From Streptomyces zhihengii (GTDB taxonomy: Bacteria > Actinomycetota > Actinomycetes > Streptomycetales > Streptomycetaceae), in contig NZ_JAFEJA010000002.1 in assembly GCF_016919245.1 (NCBI RefSeq), positions 1,118,501 through 1,182,500 on the forward strand: a DNA stretch of 64,000 nt. The letters run 5' to 3'. Under the pieces are notes generated by a model. That model ran no database searches. It was not told the DNA's origin and saw nothing but the letters and a program-made list of their open reading frames with translations. A program made the position numbers and the translations under genes. How positions within the stretch are numbered: the stretch's first letter is position 1; each line of letters starts with the position of its first letter. Of this stretch, positions 1-22,134 are shown one piece after another.

Positions 1-15152
<15,152 letters not shown>

Positions 15153-15156
<4 letters not shown>

Positions 15157-15371
15157 GCACCGGCACCCCCAACCCGTTCGAGGACCCGCAGGGCCGGTTC
15201 CTGGTCCTCGTCAACGACGAGAACCAGCACTCCCTGTGGCCCTCCTTCGCCGAGATCCCGGCCGGCTGGCGCACCGTGTTCGGCGAGGACACGCGTGAGG
15301 CGTGCCTGGCGTACGTGGAGAGCCACTGGACGGACCTGCGGCCCGCGAGCCTGATCGCCCGCATGTCCTGA
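15153..15371 (+). CDS. MbtH-like protein (NRPS adenylation-domain chaperone)
   Basis: This 72-aa protein has the MbtH family signature: an N-terminal NPFEDP segment, [15 protein letters not shown], a PAGW segment and a C-terminal W-x-DLRP. MbtH proteins bind NRPS adenylation domains and are often needed for their solubility and activity. The ATG overlaps the NRPS stop as ATGA, so translation is coupled and the partner is almost certainly the upstream synthetase. All conserved Trp residues of the family are present. A hairpin that could end the operon starts about 20 bases downstream. Confidence 0.95.
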
Positions 15372-15389
15372 CGGCCGCGGGTAACGTCG

Positions 15390-15421
15390 CCCGGGTGCCC
15401 GACGATCCGACGCCACCCGGG
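15390..15421 (+). terminator. Putative hairpin terminator after the NRPS-mbtH operon
   Basis: Eight-base arms CCCGGGTG (15390-15397) and CACCCGGG (15414-15421) surround a 16-base loop just after mbtH. There is no U tract, as is usual in Streptomyces. The right arm overlaps the GGGAG sequence in front of the 19-codon ORF at 15430, so the hairpin could also mask that ribosome binding site. Confidence 0.45.
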
Positions 15422-15429
15422 AGACGCCG

Positions 15430-15489
15430 ATGACGACCGTGCCGCGCGACACCCCCTGTACGAACCGGGAGCGGGGGGTGGCGGCATGA
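15430..15489 (+). CDS. Possible 19-aa upstream ORF coupled to the TrmO-like gene
   Basis: ATG at 15430 follows GGGAG with about six bases of spacing. It opens a 19-codon frame (MTTVPRDTPCTNRERGVAA) whose stop overlaps the ATG of the next gene as ATGA at 15486-15489. The next gene has only a distant Shine-Dalgarno of its own, so coupling through this mini-ORF is plausible. No family is recognised. It could be chance, because short frames are common in GC-rich DNA. Confidence 0.3.
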   Translation: MTTVPRDTPCTNRERGVAA

Positions 15490-15956
15490 GCGCGGAGCCC
15501 GTCGCCCTCACCCCCGTCGGGCGGGTGGTCGGGGGCCGCGCCGAGGCCGTCGAGGACGGCTGGGGCGACGTCCGGGCCGTGATCCGCCTGGACGACGCCT
15601 TCCGCGAGGAGTCGCCGGTGCTCGGGCTGGAGCACTTCTCGCACCTGGAGGTCGTCTTCGTCTTCGACCGGATCGACCCCGGCGCCGTGCGCACCGGCCC
15701 CATCCCGCCGCGCGGGCAGCCGGACGGCGCGCCGGTGGGCGTCTTCGCCCACCGGGGGCCGTACCGGCCCAACCGCCTCGGCGTCTCGCGGTGCCGGCTG
15801 CTCCGGGTCGACGGGCTCGACCTGCACGTCACGGGCCTGGACGCGCTCTCCGGCTCGCCGGTGCTCGACATCAAGCCGTACATGGCGGAGTTCGCGCCGG
15901 CCGAGGACGTCACCCAGCCCGCGTGGAGCACCCGGCTGATGAGCCGCTACTACTGA
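15486..15956 (+). CDS. TrmO/TsaA-like SAM-dependent methyltransferase (tRNA t6A37 N6-methyltransferase family)
   Basis: This 156-aa protein of the UPF0066/TrmO beta-barrel family carries the family signatures RGPYRPNRLG and SGSPVLDIKPY. TrmO from gamma-proteobacteria methylates N6 of t6A37 in some threonine tRNAs using SAM. The protein has the core barrel length without the extra C-terminal domain of E. coli TrmO. It follows the NRPS-mbtH unit and converges on the ABC exporter operon, with a bidirectional terminator between them. Nothing links it to peptide synthesis other than position. The substrate in actinobacteria is not established. Confidence 0.8.
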   Translation: MSAEPVALTPVGRVVGGRAEAVEDGWGDVRAVIRLDDAFREESPVLGLEHFSHLEVVFVFDRIDPGAVRTGPIPPRGQPDGAPVGVFAHRGPYRPNRLGVSRCRLLRVDGLDLHVTGLDALSGSPVLDIKPYMAEFAPAEDVTQPAWSTRLMSRYY

Positions 15957-15966
15957 CCCGCCGCCC

Positions 15967-16006
15967 CCCGCCCGCCCCGCACCCGCCGCTCCCGGGGGCG
16001 GGCGGG
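15967..16006. terminator. Bidirectional hairpin terminator between convergent genes
   Basis: Twelve-base perfect arms, CCCGCCCGCCCC (15967-15978) and GGGGCGGGCGGG (15995-16006), enclose a 16-base loop. It fills the 51-base gap between the TrmO-like gene (plus) and the ABC exporter gene (minus), so it can serve both. Confidence 0.7.
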
Positions 16007-16007
16007 A

Positions 16008-17816
16008 TCACGGTTCGGCGGGAGGCTCCGGCGTACCCCGGCCGGCCGACCACGCCGCCCACAGCGCCGCGTAGCGCCCGCCCGCCGCCAGCAGCTCCGC
16101 ATGGGTGCCCGTCTCCACGACCCGGCCCTCGTCGAGCACGACGATCCTGTCCGCGGTGGCCGCCTGGGGGAGCCGGTGGGCGACGAGCAGCCCCGTACGG
16201 CCCTGGAGCGCGCTGTTCGCCGCGCTCTCCAGCACCCGCGCCCCCGCGCTGCCCGCGTCGGCGGTCGCCTCGTCCAGGATCGCGACGGGGAGGCCCGCGA
16301 GCACCAGCCGGGCCAGCGCGAGCTGCTGCGCCTGGGTCACCGTCAGCCGGTGCCCGCCCTCGCCGACGACCGTCGCCGTCCCCTCCGGCAGCGCCTCGGC
16401 CCACTCCAGCGCCCCGACCCGCGCCAGCGCGTCCCGCACCTCGGCCCCGGACGCACCGGGCCGCGCCAGCCGCAGGTCGTCGGCGAGCGGGCCGGCGAAG
16501 ACATGGACCTCCTGGCTGATCAGCGTCACGGCTTGCCGCACACCGGCGGGCCCCAGCTCCCGGGTGTCCACACCGCCCAGCACGATCACCCCGCCCGACG
16601 GCTCGTGCACCCCGGCGATCAGCTTCGCCAGCGTCGTCTTGCCGGCCCCGCTCGCCCCGACCAGGGCGACCCGCTCCCCGCTGCGCACCTCCAGGTCCAC
16701 CTCGTGCAGCACCGGGTGCCCGGGGGTGTAGGCGTGGCTGAGCGCGCCGACCTTGACGGAGCCGTCGACCGGCACGGCCCGCCCGTCCGGCGCGCGTTCG
16801 GCCGGCAGCCGCGACACACCGACGAGCCGGGCGAGCGAGGCGCCCGCGGACTGGGCCTCGTCGATCAGGAAGAGCGCGGCGTTCAGGGGGTTGAAGAGGC
16901 CGTGGAAGTAGAGCGCCGCCGCCGTCGCGGTGCCGATGCTCACGGAGTCGGCGCGCACCAGCAGGAAGCCGGTGGCCAGCACCGAGGTCAGCCCGACGAA
17001 CTCGGCCGCGTTGAGCCGGGAGAAGAACCCCGAGACGAGCCTGCTGCCGCGCAGCGCGAGCCCGACGGCCGTGTCGGACCGCTCCCGCAGCAGCCCGGCG
17101 TGCGCGTCGCCCAGCCGGAACGCCCGCACGGTGCGCACCCCGCCGATGCTGTCCAGCAACTGGTGCTGGAGGGCCCCCGCCGCCACCCGGTGCGCCGCGT
17201 ACACGCGTCCGGCGCGCGGGATGTACCAGCGCACCGTGAGCACGTGGACCGGCACCACGGGGAGCACGGCGAGCAGGAACCGCCAGTCCAGCACGGCGAG
17301 TCCGGCCGTCGTCAGCACGATGGTGAGGAGCGCGCCGCTGAACTCGGGGAGTGCCTGGCGCACCGCCTTCGTCGTCACCGTCACGTCGCCGGTCACCCGC
17401 GAGGTCAGATCGCCCGAGCCGGCGTGCTCGACCCGGTCGAGCGGCAGGTGCAGGGCCCGGGCGACGAACTTCTCGCGCAGGCCGGCGAGGACGGTCTCGC
17501 CGAGCCGCGCGACGAGCGCGTTGCCGACCGCGGTCAGGGCGCCCCGGGCCACGGCGACGGCGAGCAGCAGGATCATCGGCACCGTCAGCGCGGCGGTGCC
17601 GCGCCGGTCGACGACCAGGTCCACGATCCGGCCGAGCAGCGGGGCGGTCAGCAGCCCGACCGCCGTGCCGGCGACCAGCACGACCGCCGCCGACACGGCC
17701 AGCAGCCGGTGCCCGCGCAGCAGCTCCCGCAGCGCCGCCAGGGTCTGGCGGGCCGTCGCGGTGGGCAGCAGCTCCCGCCCGGGCGGATCCGCCCGGGGTG
17801 CGGCCTCCTCGGTCAT
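16008..17816 (-). CDS. ABC exporter half-transporter (TMD-NBD), degenerate signature subunit
   Basis: This 602-aa protein has an N-terminal six-helix type IV exporter membrane domain (about residues 30-320) and a C-terminal ATPase domain (345-590). Walker A is GASGAGKTT, the Q-loop is in SQEVHVF, Walker B is VAILDEATAD with the catalytic Glu kept, and the H-loop is AHRL. The ABC signature is LTVTQ instead of LSGGQ. AGGAGG precedes the ATG. It lies 58 bases downstream of a second half-transporter whose defects are complementary, so the two very likely form one heterodimer. Next to an NRPS, siderophore export or IrtAB-like uptake is a reasonable guess, but the cargo is not shown by the sequence. 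Confidence 0.88.
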   Translation of the reverse strand: MTEEAAPRADPPGRELLPTATARQTLAALRELLRGHRLLAVSAAVVLVAGTAVGLLTAPLLGRIVDLVVDRRGTAALTVPMILLLAVAVARGALTAVGNALVARLGETVLAGLREKFVARALHLPLDRVEHAGSGDLTSRVTGDVTVTTKAVRQALPEFSGALLTIVLTTAGLAVLDWRFLLAVLPVVPVHVLTVRWYIPRAGRVYAAHRVAAGALQHQLLDSIGGVRTVRAFRLGDAHAGLLRERSDTAVGLALRGSRLVSGFFSRLNAAEFVGLTSVLATGFLLVRADSVSIGTATAAALYFHGLFNPLNAALFLIDEAQSAGASLARLVGVSRLPAERAPDGRAVPVDGSVKVGALSHAYTPGHPVLHEVDLEVRSGERVALVGASGAGKTTLAKLIAGVHEPSGGVIVLGGVDTRELGPAGVRQAVTLISQEVHVFAGPLADDLRLARPGASGAEVRDALARVGALEWAEALPEGTATVVGEGGHRLTVTQAQQLALARLVLAGLPVAILDEATADAGSAGARVLESAANSALQGRTGLLVAHRLPQAATADRIVVLDEGRVVETGTHAELLAAGGRYAALWAAWSAGRGTPEPPAEP

Positions 17817-17874
17817 CGTTCCTCCTGCGTCGGTGTGGCGGCCGGCCCGGCCGGCCGTGCCGAGGGGGCCCGGG

Positions 17875-19572
17875 TCATGCCAGCACCGCCGCCCGGTAGC
17901 CCGCGTCCGCGGCGACGAGGTCGCGGTGGCCGCCCTCGGCGGTGACGGTGCCGCCGTCGAGCACGACCACCCGGTCCGTCACGGCGAGCAGCGCGGGACT
18001 GGTGGTCACCAGGAGCGTGGTGCGGCCCCGGCGCAACTCCCGCAGCCGGGACGCGATCCGCGCCTCGGTGACGGCGTCGACGGCGGTCGTCGGGTCGTGG
18101 AGCACCAGCACCGGCGGATCGGCGGCGAGCGCCCGGGCCAGCGCGACCCGCTGGCGCTGGCCGCCGGAGAGCGAACGGCCCCGCTCGGTGAGCAGGGTGG
18201 CGCCGCCGTGCGGCAGCGTCCGCGCCACGTCGTCCGCCGAGGCGGCCTCCAGAGCCGGTCCGAGCGCGGCGTCCGCACGCCCGGTGCCGGCGCGCACGTT
18301 GTCGAGCAGGCTGCTCTCGAAGAGGTCCGCGTCGTGGTGCGCCACGAGGACGGCCCGGCGGACGGCGTCCGGGTCCAGCGCGGTCAGCGGCTGTCCGTCG
18401 ACGCTGATCTCTCCCGCGTCCGGGTCGAGTTCACGTCCCAGGCAGCGCAGCAGGTCCGCTGCCGCCGCCGGGTCCCGGGCGACCACGCCGAGGAGTTCGC
18501 CGGGAGCGGTGTCCAGGTCCACGCCGCGCAGCGTGCCGTGGACGACACCGCGCAGCGTGAGCCGCCCCGCGACCGGCCCCGCGGGCATCGCGGCGCCCGC
18601 GCCCACCGCGGGCGGCGCGGACAGCACCTCGGCGATCCGGTCGGCGGACGCGCGGCCCTGGGCGAACTCCCCGCTGACGTACGTCAGGAGCTGGAAGGGG
18701 CCCAGCAGGAACTGGGCGAGGCCGACGGCGGCGACCAGCTCGCCCACGCTGATCGACCCGCGCATCGCCAGATGCGCGCCGACCAGTCCGATCGCGGCGA
18801 TGAACAGGCCCGTCAGGACGAGGATCGCCCCGTCGTGCCAGGCGCGGCTGACCGCGGACCGCAGCGCGGCCGCCAGCGACTCGCGGCTGGTGTCGCGGTA
18901 GCGGGCGACCGCGGCCGCCTCCGCGCCGATGCCCTTGAGGACCCGCAGCCCGGCGACCAGGTCCGCCGCCACCCCGGAGGCGTGCGCGGCGCGTTCCTGC
19001 TCCACCTCGCTGCGGCGCTCCAGCGGCCGGCTGATCCGGTGCCCCGCCCACAGCAGCGGCGGCACACCGAGCAGGATGAGCAGACCGAGCGGCACCGAGA
19101 TCCGCAGCAGCGCGACCGCGCTGACGGCGAGCCCGGCCAGCGCGGCGGCCGCGTACGGCACGGCCGCCGCGACCGCGCCCACCCGGGCGGCGTCCCCGGT
19201 GGCCAGGGCGGTCAGCGCACCGGGCAGCCGCCCGGTGTCGGCCCCGCCGCGCGGGTCGAGCACCCGGGCGCCCAGCTCCCCGCGCAGCCGGTGCGCCGCG
19301 TGCTCGCCCGCCGCGTCGGTGATCCGCGCGGAGGTCCGGTAGCAGGTGGAGAGGGCGAGGAAGAGCACCCCGAGGACCAGCAGCCAGCGCAGCAGGACCG
19401 CCGTGTCGCCGGTGGCGACCGCCTCGTCGATGACCAGGCCGATGACGACGGGCACCAGCACCTCGCACGCCTGGTGTCCCATGCCGAGCAGTGACGCCGT
19501 CACCACCCGCCGCCGCTGGCCCGCGACCGCGGCGCGCAGCACGGCGCGTCCGGCGCCTCGTTCCCCGGGCAT
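17875..19572 (-). CDS. ABC exporter half-transporter (TMD-NBD), degenerate Walker B subunit
   Basis: This 565-aa partner is the first gene of the minus-strand pair. The start at 19572 is chosen because GGAGG lies seven to eight bases upstream and the protein then begins just before the first membrane helix. The membrane domain covers about residues 20-300 and the ATPase about 330-560. The signature is the canonical LSGGQRQR, but Walker B reads VLVLHDPTTAVD, so the usual Asp-Glu pair is His-Asp. Combined with the LTVTQ signature of the downstream subunit, this predicts one working and one degenerate ATP site, as in heterodimeric exporters such as TM287/288 and BmrCD. The probable role is siderophore or small-molecule transport. 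Confidence 0.87.
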   Translation of the reverse strand: MPGERGAGRAVLRAAVAGQRRRVVTASLLGMGHQACEVLVPVVIGLVIDEAVATGDTAVLLRWLLVLGVLFLALSTCYRTSARITDAAGEHAAHRLRGELGARVLDPRGGADTGRLPGALTALATGDAARVGAVAAAVPYAAAALAGLAVSAVALLRISVPLGLLILLGVPPLLWAGHRISRPLERRSEVEQERAAHASGVAADLVAGLRVLKGIGAEAAAVARYRDTSRESLAAALRSAVSRAWHDGAILVLTGLFIAAIGLVGAHLAMRGSISVGELVAAVGLAQFLLGPFQLLTYVSGEFAQGRASADRIAEVLSAPPAVGAGAAMPAGPVAGRLTLRGVVHGTLRGVDLDTAPGELLGVVARDPAAAADLLRCLGRELDPDAGEISVDGQPLTALDPDAVRRAVLVAHHDADLFESSLLDNVRAGTGRADAALGPALEAASADDVARTLPHGGATLLTERGRSLSGGQRQRVALARALAADPPVLVLHDPTTAVDAVTEARIASRLRELRRGRTTLLVTTSPALLAVTDRVVVLDGGTVTAEGGHRDLVAADAGYRAAVLA

Positions 19573-19694
19573 GCGGCACCTCCACAAGGGCATCGGTGGG
19601 TCGGCCAAGACTACTGCAACCAGGCCACCCAGCAGGTGTGTTGGCTGCTCATCCGCCTCCCGGGCACCCGTCGCCGACCGGTTCCGCGGGCTCG

Positions 19695-19724
19695 TTGACC
19701 ATGGACATCGGCTGCGCTTAGGCT
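19695..19724 (+). promoter_or_regulatory. Candidate promoter for the amidohydrolase gene
   Basis: TTGACC (19695-19700) and TAGGCT (19719-19724) are separated by 18 bases, close to the Streptomyces housekeeping-sigma pattern. They lie about 65 bases before the GTG start. The -10 overlaps a short inverted repeat, AGGC-TT-GCCT (19720-19729), that might be an operator. Confidence 0.45.
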
Positions 19725-19789
19725 TGCCTTGGTCGCGGGGTGCCCACCACCGCCGGCACGGCCGCCGTGGTCCTCGGAGAGGAGCGCCC

Positions 19790-21364
19790 GTGCTCGACAC
19801 GAGGCTGACCAACGCCCGCTTCCTGACCATGGATCCCGCCCGGCCCACCGCCCGCGACCTCGGCGTCTGGCGCGGCCGGATCGTGGGTCTGGACGAGGAG
19901 GTCACCTCGCTGCCCGCACGGGAGGTGATCGACCTCCAGGGCGCCACCGTGCTGCCGGGCTTCATCGACAGCCATGTGCACATGGCCTGGACGGGGCTGA
20001 AGGCCGCCACCCCGAGCGTCGCGCCCTGCGAGCGCGCCCAGGACGTGCTGGCCGTCGTCGCCCGCGCGGCCGCGGGGCTGCCGCCCCACGCCTGGGTCGA
20101 CGTCGCCGGTTACGACCAGCGCGCTCTCGGCCGCCATCTGACGGCGGCCGAACTCGACGCGGCGGCCGGCGGACGCAAGGTGTTCCTGATGCACGACTCG
20201 GGACACGGCTGCGTCGTCAGCACCGCCGTGCTCGACCTGCTCCCCGCCGGGGCCCCGGCGTCCGACGGCTTCCTCGCCGAGAGCGCCATGACCGCCGCCC
20301 GCCGGCTGCGCCTGCCCTACGCCCAAGGCGAGCTGGCGGACGCCGTGGAACGCGCGGCCAGGACCTGTCTCGCCGAGGGCGTCACCGCGGTCGCCGAGGC
20401 GGGCATCGGCGGCGGCCTGCTCGGACACAGTCCCGTCGAGCTCGGCGCGTACCAACTCCTGCGCGACCGGGGCCGGCTGCCGCTGCGCGTCCAGCTCATG
20501 GCCGCGGGCGACACCCTGCTGCCGGTGACCGCGCACGAGGCCGACGGCATGACCCACGCCCTCGGCCTCGGCCTGCGCACCGGCTTCGGCGACGACTGGC
20601 TCTCGGTCGGCGCGCTGAAGATCTACACCGACGGCGGGATGATGGCCCGCACCGCCGCGCTCACCGAGCCCTACAGCGGCACCGGTCTGACGGGGGAGTT
20701 CCAGGACGACCCCGAGCGCATCGCGGCCACCGTCCTCGCCGGTCATCTCGCCGGATGGCAGCTCGCCGTCCACGCGATCGGCGACCGCGCGGTCGACCTC
20801 GCCCTGGACGCCCTGGAACGCGCCCAGCGCGTGCTGACCCGCCCGGGCGCCCGCCACCGCATCGAACACGCCGGACTGGTCCGCCCCGACCAGTTGCCCC
20901 GCTTCGCCGCGCTCGGGGTGACCGCCGTGGTCCAGCCCGCCTTCCTGTACTCCTTCGGCGACGACTACTCCGCCGTGATGGGTGCAAAACGGGCCCCGTG
21001 GATGTACCGGGGCCGCGCCTTCCTGGACCACGGGATCCCCCTGGTGAGCAGCTCCGACCGCCCGGTCACCGACGGGGCGCCGCTGCGGGCCGTGCAGTTC
21101 ATGGTCGAGCGGGCCTCGTCGTCGGGCCTGCCGGTCGGCCCCGCGGAGGCGCTCACCGTCGAGGAGGCGCTGCGCGCCTGCACGGTCGCGGGGGCGTACG
21201 CCTGCCACTGGGAGGACAGCGCCGGCACCCTGGCCCCCGGCAAGCGCGCCGACCTCGTGGTCCTCGGCGACGACCCCCGGCGGGTGGACGTCTCGCGCAT
21301 CGCCGCGATCGAGGTGGTGGCCACCGTCGTCGACGGCACGGTGGCGGCGGGCGCCCTGGCCTGA
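19790..21364 (+). CDS. YtcJ-type metal-dependent amidohydrolase (Amidohydro_3 family)
   Basis: This 524-aa protein starts at a GTG preceded by AGGAG at six bases; an upstream in-frame extension has no binding site. Metal-ligand motifs of the amidohydrolase superfamily are in order: GFIDSHVHM near residue 60, the GALKIYTDGGMM segment, AVHAIGDRAVD, the HRIEHAG segment and a late SSDRPVTDG with the conserved Asp. The C-terminal KRADLVVL strand returns to the small beta-sandwich, as in this family. YtcJ-like enzymes hydrolyse cyclic or N-acyl amides of unknown type, so the substrate cannot be named. The last codons are duplicated about 74 bases downstream. It diverges from the ABC exporter pair. 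Confidence 0.88.
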   Translation: MLDTRLTNARFLTMDPARPTARDLGVWRGRIVGLDEEVTSLPAREVIDLQGATVLPGFIDSHVHMAWTGLKAATPSVAPCERAQDVLAVVARAAAGLPPHAWVDVAGYDQRALGRHLTAAELDAAAGGRKVFLMHDSGHGCVVSTAVLDLLPAGAPASDGFLAESAMTAARRLRLPYAQGELADAVERAARTCLAEGVTAVAEAGIGGGLLGHSPVELGAYQLLRDRGRLPLRVQLMAAGDTLLPVTAHEADGMTHALGLGLRTGFGDDWLSVGALKIYTDGGMMARTAALTEPYSGTGLTGEFQDDPERIAATVLAGHLAGWQLAVHAIGDRAVDLALDALERAQRVLTRPGARHRIEHAGLVRPDQLPRFAALGVTAVVQPAFLYSFGDDYSAVMGAKRAPWMYRGRAFLDHGIPLVSSSDRPVTDGAPLRAVQFMVERASSSGLPVGPAEALTVEEALRACTVAGAYACHWEDSAGTLAPGKRADLVVLGDDPRRVDVSRIAAIEVVATVVDGTVAAGALA

Positions 21365-21427
21365 CGGTCCCGGGACGCGGCCACGGCGTGGTGGCCACCG
21401 TCGTCGACGGCACCGTGGCGGCGGGCG
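21314..21427 (+). repeat. 40-bp direct repeat: end of amidohydrolase gene duplicated downstream
   Basis: Copy 1 (21314-21353) lies in the coding end and encodes VVATVVDGTVAAG. Copy 2 (21388-21427) lies after the stop codon. They differ at one base (GGCACGGTGG versus GGCACCGTGG) and are offset by 74 bases, so the second copy is out of frame with the gene. Confidence 0.9.
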
Positions 21428-21488
21428 TCCCGGCCGGTCACCTCGTCCCGTCGGCTCCGCTCGTGTCCGCGGCGCCGGACGGCCGCGA

Positions 21489-22010
21489 TCAGCCCGGAGC
21501 CCCGTGCGCCGGGGCCGGCGCCTCCCGCGTCCCGGCCGGCCGGGCCCCGCCCGTCACCCCGGCGGGCGGGGACGCCAGCACCATCGGCCAGTCGTCGCAG
21601 GCCGCGATCACCTCGTCGAGCGGCGCGTCCGAGCCGGTGGTCCAGACGGCGGTCCCCTCGGAGAGCCCGACGGCGGCCTCCGGCACGTCCGCCGTCCGCA
21701 CCCGCAGGATCACCACTGCCTCCCCGTCGGCGGCCGAACGGCCGGAGAAGCCGGCCGGGTCCACGTCAACCGCCCGCAGGACGCGCGGGTAGGCGACGAC
21801 GGCGACCTCCAGCCCCTCCCCGTCGCGGGTGTGCTCGGCCCATCCGTCGGTGCGCGCCAGGCAGGCCCACCCGTCGGTCTCGTGGCAGTGGACGCCGAGC
21901 AGGGCCACCGCGCGCTCCCCGGGCGTGCCCCCGGGATCGACGACGAGGACGGCGGCGGGCACGCCGGGCTCGTCCGGGTCCAGACCGGTACGCACGTACA
22001 GGCGTGCCAT
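21489..22010 (-). CDS. Hypothetical protein (173 aa, no recognised family)
   Basis: The start at 22010 has GGAGG six bases upstream (GGAGGTGGCG before the ATG). The protein opens MARLYVRTGLDPDEPGVPAAVLVVDP, is acidic and Ala/Val rich, and has no signal peptide or membrane helix. A repeated pattern of short beta-like stretches ends in a Pro/Ala/Gly-rich tail of about 25 residues. Two Cys and one His (GVHCHETDGWACLA) sit close together but do not form a motif I recognise. Codon use is typical of its neighbours. It stands alone between the amidohydrolase and the FtsX permease operon; no function is assigned. Confidence 0.65.
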   Translation of the reverse strand: MARLYVRTGLDPDEPGVPAAVLVVDPGGTPGERAVALLGVHCHETDGWACLARTDGWAEHTRDGEGLEVAVVAYPRVLRAVDVDPAGFSGRSAADGEAVVILRVRTADVPEAAVGLSEGTAVWTTGSDAPLDEVIAACDDWPMVLASPPAGVTGGARPAGTREAPAPAHGAPG

Positions 22011-22092
22011 CGCCACCTCCGGGTCGCAGCTGATCGGACACCAGTACACACCCCGCCACCGACAGTGCGGCGCCGGCCCGTCACCGGACGCG

Positions 22093-22128
22093 GCCGGCCG
22101 CGCCCCCGCGAGGACGCGGGCGGCCGGC
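22093..22128 (-). terminator. Putative hairpin terminator after the FtsX permease gene
   Basis: Nine-base arms GCCGGCCGC (22093-22101) and GCGGCCGGC (22120-22128) flank an 18-base loop directly downstream of the permease stop codon. Confidence 0.45.
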
Positions 22129-22134
22129 GTCCGC

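Noticed and set aside
19717..19732. Possible iron box (TTAGGCTTGCCTT) between the ABC exporter and the amidohydrolase
   Set aside because: Only about half of the 19-bp IdeR/DmdR consensus can be matched, and the TAGGCT part is explained by a -10 element. It would need DNA-binding data.
19573..20010. Longer N-terminus for the second ABC half-transporter
   Set aside because: The extension overlaps the start of the divergent amidohydrolase gene and its promoter, is not membrane-like, and the ATG at 19572 has a good ribosome site.
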